A stretch of 64,000 nucleotides of DNA from CAYQLT01 sp964418425 (GCA_964418425.1 CAYQLT010000007.1:1-64000); one strand, 5' to 3'; numbered from the stretch's first letter, positions 35,010-44,678 are shown. Notes: a model not told the origin generated them from the letters alone. Made by a program: numbers and translations.

Positions 35010-35693
35010 ATGGGACGAGAGCGACGAGGGAATCCCGGACGGCTATCTGTGATCTGCGGCCCGATGTTCAGCGGCAAATCCAGCGAGCTTCTGCGTCGGG
35101 TACGCCGGGCCCGCAGGGCGCACATTCCGGTTGTTCTGTGCAAGCCGGTCACCGACAGCCGTTCTCCCACGGTACGCAGCCATGATGGACTGGAAGGGGA
35201 GGCCATCCTGGTCCGCCACGGGGCGCAGATCGTGCAAGCGGCAGGGGAGCTCTCCCCGGGCTCCCTGGTGGCCGTGGACGAAGCGCAGTTCCTCGATGGA
35301 ATGGCGGAGGCGGCCCGATCCCTGGTGGCCTCGGGGTATTTCGTCGCTCTGGCAGGGCTCGACCTGGACTACCGAGGGTTGCCTTTCGGGGAGATGCCGC
35401 TGCTTTTGGCTCTCGCTGACGAGGTGGTGAAGCTTTCGGCGGTTTGCGTCCAGTGTGGGGCAGAAGCCACCCGAACCCAGCGGCTTGTGGGCGGCCGTCC
35501 GGCGGGGCTCGGGGAACTGGTGCTCATAGGGGGAGCGGAGGCTTACGAGCCGCGCTGCCTGGCTTGCTGGGTGGACCCGCTGCGGGTGGAACTCGAATCC
35601 GCTCAAGCCCGCTCCCTTGTGGCCGACGGGCGGGTGGACGCTGCGGGTGAGGACGGCGCTTCCGTTCCTCGGGGCGATGGGGTCGATAGGTGA
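35010..35693 (+). CDS. tdk: Thymidine kinase
   Basis: 227-residue type II thymidine kinase of the salvage pathway (thymidine + ATP to dTMP). It begins with LSVICGPMFSGKSSELLRRV (P-loop GPMFSGKS), has VAVDEAQFLDG (Walker B) and AGLDLDYRGLPFG (lasso-region motif). Zinc-type cysteines are CVQCGAEAT and a later CLAC. Preceded by a terminator and its own promoter. The C-terminal ~25 residues after VDPLRVELES are a poorly conserved tail. Confidence 0.93.
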   Translation: MGRERRGNPGRLSVICGPMFSGKSSELLRRVRRARRAHIPVVLCKPVTDSRSPTVRSHDGLEGEAILVRHGAQIVQAAGELSPGSLVAVDEAQFLDGMAEAARSLVASGYFVALAGLDLDYRGLPFGEMPLLLALADEVVKLSAVCVQCGAEATRTQRLVGGRPAGLGELVLIGGAEAYEPRCLACWVDPLRVELESAQARSLVADGRVDAAGEDGASVPRGDGVDR

Positions 35694-35896
35694 GCGAGCC
35701 CCGGCGGGTCCACGTACGCGACGGGCCGGGCGGGGGCCTCGAAGGGGTTCGTTTTTTGCGAAAGGCCCGGGTCGTGGCGGCCTTCGGCGGGCCTGCATGG
35801 GAAGAGACCCGGTGATATAGTAAGGGTGAGCCTGAGCATGCGGGCGGGGTCTGCGTCCGGTTCCTGCGCGGCGATAGGCGGCAGGGGCATAGGGTG

Positions 35897-36865
35897 ATGC
35901 GTTTGTCCACCGTGCCGACCGATCGGGAAGAATTTACACGCTGGCTGCGGTCGACGCTACCGCGCCTTTTACGCGAGGATCCGTCCTTTTACTCCGAGGT
36001 CGTGGGCCTGCTGGTGCAGGCGCTCGGCTCGCGAAGCGACTTCGACCGGTTGCTCGAGGAGAGCAAGGCCTTACGGGAGCAGGCGGAGCGGGCCTTGCAG
36101 GAGTCCCGGATGCGCTTCGAAGCGGCCGAACGTCGCTTCGAAGAACTGGTAGAGCGCCTGAAGGCCGGCGACCACCGGTTCGAGGAGATGGGCCGGCGTC
36201 TGGATGAGATGGGCGGGCGACAGGATGAGATGTTGCAGCGTCTCAAGGAGAACGATGCCCGCTTTGAGGAGACCTTCCAGCGTCTCCGGGAGAACGACCG
36301 GCGGTTCGAGGAGATGGGCCGGCGTCTGGATGAGATGGGCCGGCGGCAGGATGAGATGTTGCAGCGTCTCAAGGAGAACGATGCCCGCTTTCAGGAGACC
36401 TTCCAGCGTCTCCGGGAGAATGACCGGCGCTTTGAGGAGATGTTCCGGCGGCTGGAGGCTACTGAGCGGCATGTGACCCGCCTCGAGTTGGGTCTCGGCT
36501 CATTGGGAATCCGGGTCGGACGTGGGCTTGAGGCGGTCATTCGGGACGTCATCGCAGATTTCTCTGGCATCGGCGACCTTGAGGCGCGAAAGTTGGTCTT
36601 GACGGATACGGCCGGCGAAGTATACCAGCCCGGTGCGGAGGTGGAGATCGACGCTTACGTGTACAACGGCCACAGGTTCTTGGTGGAGGTGAAAAGTTAC
36701 GCGAAGCCGGTGGATGCCAGCGCCTTCGCGCGCAAGGCAAGCTTTGCCGAGCGGGAGCTGGGCATCACGGCTGAAAAGGTGCTTATTGCCCTTGCCGTAG
36801 CACCGGGCACCCGCGAGCGTGCCAGCAAACTTGGAATCCGTCTCATCACCTATGGCCGTCGCTGA
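35897..36865 (+). CDS. Coiled-coil protein with C-terminal PD-(D/E)XK nuclease-like domain (DUF3782 type)
   Basis: 322 residues. After an N-terminal helical segment (LRSTLPRLLREDPSFYSEVV) comes a long coiled coil (~45-195) built from nearly identical 42-residue units rich in RFEEM, RRLDEM and RLKEND. The last ~120 residues form a restriction-nuclease-like fold: EVEIDAYVYNGHRFLVEVKS gives the D...ExK catalytic pattern, then ITAEKVLIALAVAPGTRERA. Proteins of this type are common in thermophiles and cyanobacteria and have no firm function; a role in DNA repair or defence is only speculation. Start ATG 35897, with GTG 35894 also possible. Confidence 0.8.
   Translation: MRLSTVPTDREEFTRWLRSTLPRLLREDPSFYSEVVGLLVQALGSRSDFDRLLEESKALREQAERALQESRMRFEAAERRFEELVERLKAGDHRFEEMGRRLDEMGGRQDEMLQRLKENDARFEETFQRLRENDRRFEEMGRRLDEMGRRQDEMLQRLKENDARFQETFQRLRENDRRFEEMFRRLEATERHVTRLELGLGSLGIRVGRGLEAVIRDVIADFSGIGDLEARKLVLTDTAGEVYQPGAEVEIDAYVYNGHRFLVEVKSYAKPVDASAFARKASFAERELGITAEKVLIALAVAPGTRERASKLGIRLITYGRR
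36179..36430 (+). repeat. Tandem 126-bp duplication inside the coiled-coil gene
   Basis: Copy 1 (36179-36304) and copy 2 (36305-36430) encode the same 42 residues with only a few substitutions at DNA level; a third partial unit starts at 36431. The frame is kept, so the coiled coil is simply lengthened. Confidence 0.9.
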
Positions 36866-36905
36866 CGCCCGGCCGGAAAGGCCCCTCAGGTAAGGAGGCG
36901 TTTCC

Positions 36906-38441
36906 TTGGAGACTTTCGGTGTGCCTCCACAGGCCGGGCCTGCGGGCGGCCGCAGGTCATCGGCGGACTCGCAGCGGCTTCGCATTCTCCTCATCAAGCC
37001 GGACATCTCCAACGTCAGCATCGGGTTCACCAGCCTGGCCCGGGTCGCGCCGCTGGATCTCTTGATGGTGGCCGCGGCCGTGCCGCAACACGAGTGCCGC
37101 ATCTTGGACATGCGCCTGGAAGAGGACGGAGCCCTGGAGACGACCCTCCGGGAGTTTCGTCCTGCCGTGGTGGGCCTCACCGCGTATACGGCCGAGGCCT
37201 GGTCGGCCAAGGCACTGGCCAGGCGCGTGCGAAGTACCCTGCCGGATGCCCTCATCGTTTGGGGTGGCTATCACGCGACCATGGATCCGGCCGACGCGCT
37301 CTCGGAACCGGCCGTTGACCTTCTGGTCGTGGGGGAAGGCGAGCAGACCTTTGCGGAACTCGTGAGGGCCGTGGCGCGCGGGCGTGACTGGCACGCCATC
37401 CCAGGGCTGGCCTTCCGCGGCGAGAGTGGCGTGGTCTTCACCGCTCGCCGGCCTCCCATCGCCGACCTGGACAGCCTGCCTCTCCCAGACTGGTCGCTGG
37501 TGGAGCGCTACCACGACCGGTACTACCTGAACGTCATGGGTGTGGTGGGCTCGGTGGAGACCAGCCGGGGGTGCCCGTACGACTGCAGCTTCTGCTCGGT
37601 ATGGGTGTTCAACGCCCGTCGGTACCGGACCAAAAGCCCGGAGCGGGTGCTGCTGGAGCTGGAGCGCCTACCTGAGACGGTTCAGGTCGTCGCGTTCGTG
37701 GATGACGAGTTTTGGGTGGACTCCGCAAGGGCCCTGGAGATCGCCGCCCGCATCCAGGCCCGGGCGTCCTCGGATCCCACCTGGAAAGGCCGCCGGTGGA
37801 AGTACTGGGCGCAGGTGCGCACCGACGACATCGCCCGGCGCCCTGAGTTGGTGGAGCAGTGGGCCCGGGCCGGGATGAAGGTCCTTCTGCTGGGCATTGA
37901 GTCCCACAAGGAGTCGGAACTTCAGGAGCTTCACCACAAGCGCAACCGGCTGGAGCACGCCCTGTGCGCCCTGGACGTGATGCGCCGCTACGGGGTCGAG
38001 GCCTGGGGCTGCTTCATCGTGAACCCTGACTGGACGGAACAAGACTTCTTCGAGCTGGCCGAGTTCGTCCGCAAGCTGGAGATCGCTTTTCCCCAATACA
38101 CCGTGTTGACCCCGCTGCCCGGGACGGTGTTGACGGAGCAATGGGTGCGCCAGGGGGTCCTCAAACTGGCAGAATGGCGCCACGAGCTTCTGGACTTCCT
38201 TCACACCACTGTAAGGCCCCGCCTTCCGCTCCGCAGGTTCTATGAGCTGATGGCCATGCTGTACTCCACCACCTCGATGGGGAGCAATCTGCGGGTTTAC
38301 CGGCGGGCACTGCGAAACGGCGTGATATCCAGGGAGTGGCTCCAAAGCGAGTTGGGACGGCGGGTCAGGGCCTTGCTGGAACCGCTGAGCGACCCGGACT
38401 CCTACCTGAAGGCCCACCGGGCGCTCGGGGAGAAACCGTGA
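36906..38441 (+). CDS. B12-binding domain radical SAM enzyme
   Basis: 511 residues. The N-terminal cobalamin-binding-type domain (RILLIKPDISNVSIGF ... LDLLMVAAAVPQHECRILD, VVGLTAYTAEAW, VVGEGEQTFAEL) precedes a radical SAM barrel with the [4Fe-4S] motif SRGCPYDCSFCS (CxxxCxxC) and VAFVDDEFWVD. A C-terminal region includes YGVEAWGCFIVNPDW. It resembles the BchE/HpnJ-like class, which methylates, cyclises or rearranges hydrophobic substrates. No lipid or tetrapyrrole genes are adjacent, so the substrate is unknown. Start TTG 36906 is backed by AAGGAGG 7 nt upstream. Confidence 0.88.
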   Translation: METFGVPPQAGPAGGRRSSADSQRLRILLIKPDISNVSIGFTSLARVAPLDLLMVAAAVPQHECRILDMRLEEDGALETTLREFRPAVVGLTAYTAEAWSAKALARRVRSTLPDALIVWGGYHATMDPADALSEPAVDLLVVGEGEQTFAELVRAVARGRDWHAIPGLAFRGESGVVFTARRPPIADLDSLPLPDWSLVERYHDRYYLNVMGVVGSVETSRGCPYDCSFCSVWVFNARRYRTKSPERVLLELERLPETVQVVAFVDDEFWVDSARALEIAARIQARASSDPTWKGRRWKYWAQVRTDDIARRPELVEQWARAGMKVLLLGIESHKESELQELHHKRNRLEHALCALDVMRRYGVEAWGCFIVNPDWTEQDFFELAEFVRKLEIAFPQYTVLTPLPGTVLTEQWVRQGVLKLAEWRHELLDFLHTTVRPRLPLRRFYELMAMLYSTTSMGSNLRVYRRALRNGVISREWLQSELGRRVRALLEPLSDPDSYLKAHRALGEKP

Positions 38442-38702
38442 ACGGATGCCTGCTTGGGCAGACCACAGTCGGGCGGAGGCGAGGGTGGTTGGTCAGCCGA
38501 CGTGTTTCGGGGCTGACGCCACTCCCGCCGCTACGAGGGAGGAGCCCTGGCCCCCCCGGCCTGCGGTTCGACCGCGGGGGAGGCTGCCTTTGGGTGCCCG
38601 GGGGCCTACCCTAGCGGTCGGCTTTCGTCTAAACTGTGCCCCGGGTGGGCCGCCCGCGCTACGCTATCCGCCGGACTCTGCGGCCACCAGGAGCGACCGT
38701 TT
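38442..38702 (+). promoter_or_regulatory. Intergenic region before treS with hairpin and possible -10
   Basis: 261 bp without a gene. A 7-bp inverted repeat, GTCAGCC (38492-38498) and GGCTGAC (38511-38517), is visible. TAAACT around 38630 could be a -10 element for the trehalose gene, but no convincing -35 is seen. Nothing else recognised. Confidence 0.25.
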
Positions 38703-41700
38703 GTGGCAACCAACCACCTGCCGGACCACCCGACGTGGTACAAAGATGCGGTCATCTATGAAGTCCACGTACGGGCCTATTATGACAGCAACGGCGACGG
38801 AGTCGGGGACTTTCGGGGCCTCATCGAGAAGCTGGACTACGTGCGAGACCTGGGTGCCAATGCCATCTGGCTCCTGCCGTTTTACCCATCCCCGCTGAAG
38901 GATGACGGGTACGACATCGCGGACTACTTCAAGATCCACCCGGCCTACGGCAGCTTGCGGGACTTCAAGGTGTTCCTGCGGGAGGCTCACCGCCGGGGGC
39001 TGCGGGTCATCACGGAGCTTGTGCTCAACCACACCTCGGACCAGCATCCCTGGTTTCAGCGCGCCCGGCGTGCACCGCCCGGCAGCCGGGAACGGGACTT
39101 CTACGTCTGGAGCCAGACGCCCGACCGCTACCGTGAGGCCCGCGTCATCTTCAAGGACTTCGAGGCGTCCAACTGGACGTGGGACCCGGTGGCAGGCGCC
39201 TATTACTGGCACCGCTTCTACAGCCATCAGCCGGACCTCAACTACGACAACCCGGCCGTAGCCCGGGCCATGTTGCGGGTGGTCGACTTCTGGCTGGGCA
39301 TGGGGGTGGACGGGCTTCGCCTGGACGCCGTCCCATACCTGTACGAGCGGGAGGGCACCAGCTGCGAGAACCTCCCGGAGACCCACGCGTTCTTGAGACG
39401 CCTTCGCCGTTACATCGACCAGCGTTACCCCAACCGGATGCTCCTCGCCGAGGCCAACCAGTGGCCCGAGGACGTGCGGGCGTACTTCGGGGACGGCGAC
39501 GAGGTCCACATGGCGTTTCACTTCCCGCTCATGCCCCGGATGTTCATGGCCATCCACATGGAAGACCGCTTTCCGATCCTGGACATCCTGGCGCAGACCC
39601 CGCCCATCCCCGATTCGTGCCAGTGGGCCCTGTTTCTGCGCAACCACGACGAGCTCACCCTGGAGACCGTCACCGACGAAGAGCGGGATTACATGTACCG
39701 CGTCTACGCGAACGACCCCCAGGCCCGGGTCAACCTGGGGATCCGGCGGCGCCTGGCGCCGTTGCTCGGCAACCACCGGCGCAAGATCGAGCTGATGAAC
39801 GGCCTGCTCTTCTCGCTGCCGGGTACCCCCGTGATCTACTACGGCGACGAGATCGGCATGGGGGACAACATGTACCTGGGGGATCGCAACGGCGTTCGGA
39901 CCCCGATGCAGTGGAGTTCGGATCGCAACGCCGGCTTTTCCCGGGCCACGCCGCAGAGGCTGTGCCTTCCCGTGATCATCGACCCCGAGTACCATTGCCA
40001 GACCGTCAACGTGGAGGCCCAACAAAACAATCCCCACTCCCTGCTGTGGTGGATGCGCCGCCTCATCGCTCTCCGCCAGCGCTTCAAGGCCTTCGGCCGG
40101 GGGACCCTGGAGATGCTGTACCCGGACAACCCGAAGGTTCTGGCCTTCGTGCGGCGCTACGGCGAGGAGACCATCCTGGTGGTGGCCAACCTCTCCCGGT
40201 TCGTGCAGTATGCGGAGCTGGATTTGAGCCCGTATGCGGGGTTCACCCCCGTGGAACTGTTCGGCCGCAGCCGCTTTCCCGTGGCGGGTACCGCCCCCTA
40301 CCCCTTCACCCTCGGTCCGCACGCCTTTTACTGGTTTGCATTGGAGCGGCAGGCGCCGGTGGAGATCGCACGCGACGGGGCTGCCGCGGAGATGCGGGCG
40401 CCTTTGGTGGAGCTGGGGGCTGCGCCTGCCCGGCTGTTCGACGCCGAGAACCGGGCGGAGCTGGAGAGGCTTTTGCCCGGGTTTCTGAAGTCCCGGCGCT
40501 GGTTTGCCGGCCAGCGCCGGGAGCTGAAGGCGGCCGTCTTCGCTGACGTGATACCCCTCAACCACGGCGACGAGCCGCGGGCCCTGGCCCTGGTACGGGT
40601 GGAGTACACTGACGGGGATCCCGAGCTGTACGCTCTACCCCTCGCAACCCTCTGGGGCGAGCGGGCCGAGCGGCTTGCCGCCGAGCTGCCCCATACCCTT
40701 CTGTGCCGGGCGCGCTTTTCGGACGGGCGCGGCGGGGTCATCTACGACGGGCTGTGGGACCGGGCTCTGTGCCAGACCCTGCTGGACGTCATCGCCCGCC
40801 GCCGGCGGCTGAAGGGCATCCACGGGGAGCTGGCCGGCTGCTCGACTTCAGCCCTCCGGCGGCTTCGGGAAAAGCTGGACGGCGGCGCCGAGCCGTCGGT
40901 GCTGCAGGCAGACCAGGCCAACTCGTCCGTCCTCTTCGGCGGGCAGCTGGTGCTGAAGCTGTTCCGGCGGATGTGGGATGGCATCAACCCGGAGTGGGAG
41001 CTGGGCCGCTTTCTCACGGAGCGGGTGGAGTTTGAGCATGTGCCGCCCACCGCCGGGGCGCTGGAGTACCGCCGCTCAGACGGGCAGCTGGCGACGGTGG
41101 GGGTGCTGCAGGGCTTTGTGCCCAACCAGGGAGATGCCTGGCAGTGCGTCGCCGATGCCCTCAGCCGCTATTTCGAACGGGTGGTGGCGGCCCGGCCGCC
41201 GCTTTCCCCCTCCTTTCTCCCGGGGCGCCCTATCCTGGAGGCGGCCGAGATGGAGCGCCCGGAACCGGTGGGCGACCTCGTGGGCTCATCCCTGGAGACC
41301 GCGCGGGCGTTGGGCGTGCGAACCGCCCGGCTGCACCTGGCTCTGACGTCTGCCTCGGACGACCCGGCGTTTGCGCCGGAACCCTTCTCCACCAGCTACC
41401 AGCGCTCGCTGTATCAGTCCACACGCACATTGGCCCGCAGGGTACTGGAGCTGGCCCGACGGCGTCTGCCTCATTTGACGGGGGAAGAGCGGGAACTCTT
41501 GAGCCGGGTCGTGGCGTCGGAGGATGCCATCCTGCGGCGGCTTCAGTCCATCGCCCAGCGCCCTATCGGCGCCGAGCGCATCCGCTGCCACGGGGATTAC
41601 CACCTCAGGCAGGTGCTGTTTACGGGCAGGGACTTCGTGATCGTCGACTTCGAAGGGGAGGTCTCTCGACCCCTCAGCGAGCGCAGGCTGAAGCGCTCCG

Positions 41701-42041
41701 CGCTGCGGGACGTGGCCAGCATGCTGGAGTCCTTCCGGCGGGTGGCCCATGCCGCGGTAGACGCCCAGGTCTCCTCCGGATTGCTGCGTCCCGATGAGCG
41801 TCCGGCGATGGATCCGTGGGCCCGTGTGTGGAGCTATTGGGTCTCGGCGGCGTTCGTGAAAGCATACTTGGACGAAGCCGGCCCCAGCCCGTTCATCCCG
41901 CAAAGCCGGGAGGAACTCTCGGTGCTTCTTCGCTATCACCTGCTGGCCCACGCCCTCGCCCAGCTGGGCCACGAGCTGGCCGGTTCCGGTGGCCAGCTCC
42001 GGGTGGCCTGCGAAGCCGTCGTCGAGCACTCGGCGCCATGA
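38703..42041 (+). CDS. treS: Trehalose synthase-maltokinase fusion
   Basis: 1112 residues joining two enzymes. Residues ~10-550: GH13 trehalose synthase, which interconverts maltose and trehalose, with VIYEVHVRAYYDSNGDGVGD, the nucleophile in GLRLDAVPYL, the acid/base glutamate in LLAEANQWPED and FLRNHDELTLE. Residues ~590-1110: maltokinase with a protein-kinase-like fold (FLKSRRWFAGQ at its start, then IRCHGDYHLRQVLF with the catalytic HGDYH and VIVDFEGE binding Mg). The pair channels trehalose to maltose-1-phosphate for the GlgE alpha-glucan route. glgE itself is not in the window. GTG 38703 with AGGAG 9 nt upstream. Confidence 0.95.
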   Translation: MATNHLPDHPTWYKDAVIYEVHVRAYYDSNGDGVGDFRGLIEKLDYVRDLGANAIWLLPFYPSPLKDDGYDIADYFKIHPAYGSLRDFKVFLREAHRRGLRVITELVLNHTSDQHPWFQRARRAPPGSRERDFYVWSQTPDRYREARVIFKDFEASNWTWDPVAGAYYWHRFYSHQPDLNYDNPAVARAMLRVVDFWLGMGVDGLRLDAVPYLYEREGTSCENLPETHAFLRRLRRYIDQRYPNRMLLAEANQWPEDVRAYFGDGDEVHMAFHFPLMPRMFMAIHMEDRFPILDILAQTPPIPDSCQWALFLRNHDELTLETVTDEERDYMYRVYANDPQARVNLGIRRRLAPLLGNHRRKIELMNGLLFSLPGTPVIYYGDEIGMGDNMYLGDRNGVRTPMQWSSDRNAGFSRATPQRLCLPVIIDPEYHCQTVNVEAQQNNPHSLLWWMRRLIALRQRFKAFGRGTLEMLYPDNPKVLAFVRRYGEETILVVANLSRFVQYAELDLSPYAGFTPVELFGRSRFPVAGTAPYPFTLGPHAFYWFALERQAPVEIARDGAAAEMRAPLVELGAAPARLFDAENRAELERLLPGFLKSRRWFAGQRRELKAAVFADVIPLNHGDEPRALALVRVEYTDGDPELYALPLATLWGERAERLAAELPHTLLCRARFSDGRGGVIYDGLWDRALCQTLLDVIARRRRLKGIHGELAGCSTSALRRLREKLDGGAEPSVLQADQANSSVLFGGQLVLKLFRRMWDGINPEWELGRFLTERVEFEHVPPTAGALEYRRSDGQLATVGVLQGFVPNQGDAWQCVADALSRYFERVVAARPPLSPSFLPGRPILEAAEMERPEPVGDLVGSSLETARALGVRTARLHLALTSASDDPAFAPEPFSTSYQRSLYQSTRTLARRVLELARRRLPHLTGEERELLSRVVASEDAILRRLQSIAQRPIGAERIRCHGDYHLRQVLFTGRDFVIVDFEGEVSRPLSERRLKRSALRDVASMLESFRRVAHAAVDAQVSSGLLRPDERPAMDPWARVWSYWVSAAFVKAYLDEAGPSPFIPQSREELSVLLRYHLLAHALAQLGHELAGSGGQLRVACEAVVEHSAP

Positions 42042-42113
42042 CGTCCCCTTGGCGCCGTGACGCCTCCTTGGAGCGGTGGCGTCTCCTGGGCGCCGCGCCG
42101 ACTCCCCGGCGCC

Positions 42114-42445
42114 TCAGGCGGGCGTGTCCGGCGAGGAGGTGGCCCGGGAAGGCCGCTGGAGAAGCCAGATGCAATTGCCGTCGGGATCCCGCAGGCAGGC
42201 GGCCCGAGCTCCCCATGGGTAGTCCTGCGGTTCCCGTTCGACGGCTATCCCCTGCGCCTTGAGCGACGCGCAGGCCGCATCCACGTCGGCGACCCTGAAG
42301 CTGAGGTGGTCGATGCCCATGCCAGACAAGCTCCGACTGCTGCGGGACAGCTTCCGGGAGCTCCGGCGTGGCCGGGGCAAGCTCGAGTGCGGTGTTACAA
42401 GAAGGTGGCGGCCGCCGCCGTCGGGTAGTAGGGAACGTGCAACAT
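42114..42445 (-). pseudogene. Decayed VOC/glyoxalase-family gene
   Basis: The last intact stretch, MGIDHLSFRVADVDAA ... ACLRDPDGNCIWLLQR (stop 42114), is the second module of a vicinal-oxygen-chelate protein, about 70 residues. Upstream on the same strand, NTALELAPATPELPEA reads in another frame and MLHVPYYPTAAAATFL in yet another register before a stop, together resembling the expected preceding part. Two frameshifts would be needed, so the gene is probably dead, or the assembly has errors here. Confidence 0.5.
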
Positions 42446-42479
42446 GGGCGAGGGATGCACCAGGGGGAGGAGAGCCCAC

Positions 42480-44678
42480 GTGTCCAGGCTTCGCCTTCGA
42501 ACGGTCTGCCCGCACGATTGTCCCGACACGTGCTCGGTGGTGGCCACCGTTGACAACGGGCGGCTGGTGGCCGTGCAGGGCGACCCGGAGCACCCGTTTA
42601 CCCGGGGGTTCTTGTGCGCCAAGGTGAACCGGTACCCCGAGCGCGTCCACTCCCCGGAACGCATTGTGACCCCACTGCGAAGGGACGGCCCCAAAGGATC
42701 CGGAAAGTTTCGCCCCGTTTCCTGGGAACAGGCGCTGGACGAGATCGTCCAGCGCTGGGAGGCCATCCGCCGGCAGTGGGGATCCGAGGCCATCCTGGCC
42801 TACGTGTACAGCGGCCACATGGGCCTGGTGAGCCGTAACCTGCCCCGGGCGCTGTTTTGCGCCCTGGGAGCCACCCAGGTGCGAACCGGCACCGTCTGCG
42901 ACACGGCCGCGGAGGCCGGGTGGGAGGCGTCCTACGGTCCCGTCGCGCCCGTTGACCCGGAAAGCGTGGAGCAGGCGGACCTCATCGTGGCCTGGGGCAG
43001 CGACCCGGTGACCTCCAACGTCCATCTGGTGCCGTTCATCGAAAAGGCTCGGCGCCGGGGCGCACGGCTGGTGGCCATCGCACCGTATCGTAACCGCACC
43101 GCCCGGAGGGCCGACCACTTCATCCCGGTTCGGGTGGCCACCGATGGGGCGCTGGCTCTGGGGCTGGCCCACGTGCTGTTCCGGGACGGCCTGGCGGACC
43201 TGGCGTTTCTGCGCCGGGAGGCGGAGGGGTGGCAGCAGTGGGCCGACGAGGTGGTCTGCCGTTACCCGCCCGAGCGGGTGCAGGCGCTCACAGGCGTGCC
43301 CGCCGGCCAGGTGGAGGAGCTGGCGCGGTGGCTGGCGCAGGCCCGAGCGCCATTCATCCGCATCGGGGCGTCCCTGGGCCGGCACCGCTGGGGGGGACAG
43401 ACCGTGCGCCTGGTGGCGCTTCTGGCCGCGGTGCTGGGGGCGTGGGGGAAGCCCGGGGCCGGGGCTTTTCTCGAGAGCGCGCAGGCGTTTCCTCTGGACT
43501 ATGAGGCGCTTCGCCGGCCCGACCTGGCCCCCAGGCCCTTGCGCGAGGTCAACCAGGCACAGCTGGGCCGGGCGCTGACCGAGCTGTCCGATCCGCCCAT
43601 TCGGGCTTTCTTCGTGATGGCCAACAACCCGGCTGTCACCTGCCCTCACGCCGGCCTCATCCGGCGGGGGCTCTTGCGCGAGGACCTGTTCACGGTGGTG
43701 CACGATACCTTCATGACCGATACGGCGGAGCTGGCCGACATCGTCCTGCCCGCCACCACCGCACTGGAGAGTGACGACGTCTACCGCAGCTACGGCCACC
43801 TCTACATGCAGTACGCGCCGGCCGTGATTCCACCGGTGGGGGAGGCCCGACCCAACGCCTGGGTAGTGGGCCGCCTGGCGCGACGGCTGGGCCTGGCGGA
43901 CCCGGTCTTCCAGAGAGGCACGGAGGACCACGTCCGGGCCCTTTTGCCGACCCACCCGGACCTCGCCGAGCGGCTGCTGCGGGGTGAAATCGTCAAGTTT
44001 GCCCCCACGGGCGGCCCGGGGCGGTGGGGCACTCCCGGGGGTCGGATCCGCTTCACTCCGCTACCCGACTACATCCCCGACGTCATGCCCGAGGAGGCAG
44101 CCGATGCGGCGGCCGTGTGGGGCGCAGGGGCTCAGACGGGTGCGCCGAACACGGCGCCCCCGGCGAAGGCGGCCGACGCCCCGCTGCGGCTTTTGACAGC
44201 CCCCGGCCACTGGCTCAGCCACACCGGCTTCGAGGGGGTAGAGGCGTTGCGCCGGCGGGCCGGACCGCCCAGGTGCTTCATCCATCCCGAGGAGGCACGG
44301 GCGCGGGGCATAGGCGGCGGGGAGGCCGTTGAGCTTTTCAATGCCCTCGGCTCGGTGGGCCTGTACGCGGAGGTCAGCGAGGACGTGCCACCGGGTATGG
44401 TGGTGGTGGAGGGGCTGCGGCCCGGCCGTGCCTACCTGACGGGCGCCCCGGTCAACGTCCTGACGTCGGACCAGCTGGCCGACATGGGCGGCGGGGCCAC
44501 GTTTCAAAGCACGTGGGTGCGCCTTCGCCCGCTGGCCTTCGATGCGCTCTCGGCGGGTGGAGCGTCTGGAGGCCCCCCGCCGTCGCCCCTTTCGCAGCCC
44601 CCGGACGATGAACGGTCCTACACTGGCCTCGACCGCCCGCCGCCCGGGCGCAAGGATCGAGGTGGGGTGGCGCCGTGA
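42480..44678 (+). CDS. Molybdopterin oxidoreductase of the formate dehydrogenase/thiosulfate reductase superfamily
   Basis: 732 residues. N-terminal iron-sulfur binding motif RTVCPHDCPDTCSV with a fourth cysteine in GFLCAKVNR; molybdopterin-binding domains (AILAYVYSGHMGLVSRN, VAWGSDPVTSN, NNPAVTCPHAGLIRR) and a C-terminal dinucleotide-binding domain (CFIHPEEARARGIG, PVNVLTSDQLADMGGG). The likely Mo ligand is the cysteine in GTVCDTAAEAG; there is no selenocysteine. No Tat signal, so cytoplasmic. Electron partner and substrate unknown; polysulfide, thiosulfate or formate chemistry is possible. GTG 42480 has GGGGGAGGAG upstream and its stop overlaps the dGTPase start by GTGA. Confidence 0.88.
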   Translation: MSRLRLRTVCPHDCPDTCSVVATVDNGRLVAVQGDPEHPFTRGFLCAKVNRYPERVHSPERIVTPLRRDGPKGSGKFRPVSWEQALDEIVQRWEAIRRQWGSEAILAYVYSGHMGLVSRNLPRALFCALGATQVRTGTVCDTAAEAGWEASYGPVAPVDPESVEQADLIVAWGSDPVTSNVHLVPFIEKARRRGARLVAIAPYRNRTARRADHFIPVRVATDGALALGLAHVLFRDGLADLAFLRREAEGWQQWADEVVCRYPPERVQALTGVPAGQVEELARWLAQARAPFIRIGASLGRHRWGGQTVRLVALLAAVLGAWGKPGAGAFLESAQAFPLDYEALRRPDLAPRPLREVNQAQLGRALTELSDPPIRAFFVMANNPAVTCPHAGLIRRGLLREDLFTVVHDTFMTDTAELADIVLPATTALESDDVYRSYGHLYMQYAPAVIPPVGEARPNAWVVGRLARRLGLADPVFQRGTEDHVRALLPTHPDLAERLLRGEIVKFAPTGGPGRWGTPGGRIRFTPLPDYIPDVMPEEAADAAAVWGAGAQTGAPNTAPPAKAADAPLRLLTAPGHWLSHTGFEGVEALRRRAGPPRCFIHPEEARARGIGGGEAVELFNALGSVGLYAEVSEDVPPGMVVVEGLRPGRAYLTGAPVNVLTSDQLADMGGGATFQSTWVRLRPLAFDALSAGGASGGPPPSPLSQPPDDERSYTGLDRPPPGRKDRGGVAP

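Noticed and set aside
36179..36440. CRISPR-like array
   Set aside because: Repeats are adjacent with no spacers and lie in a protein-coding coiled coil. No CRISPR arrays or cas genes were seen.
38664..40565. 633-codon minus-strand frame inside treS
   Set aside because: Antisense to unmistakable GH13 sequence; composition is that of a shadow.
42328..43955. Extension of the VOC fragment into a 613-residue protein
   Set aside because: Everything upstream of the VOC part is antisense to the molybdoenzyme; only the C-terminal stretch resembles a protein family.
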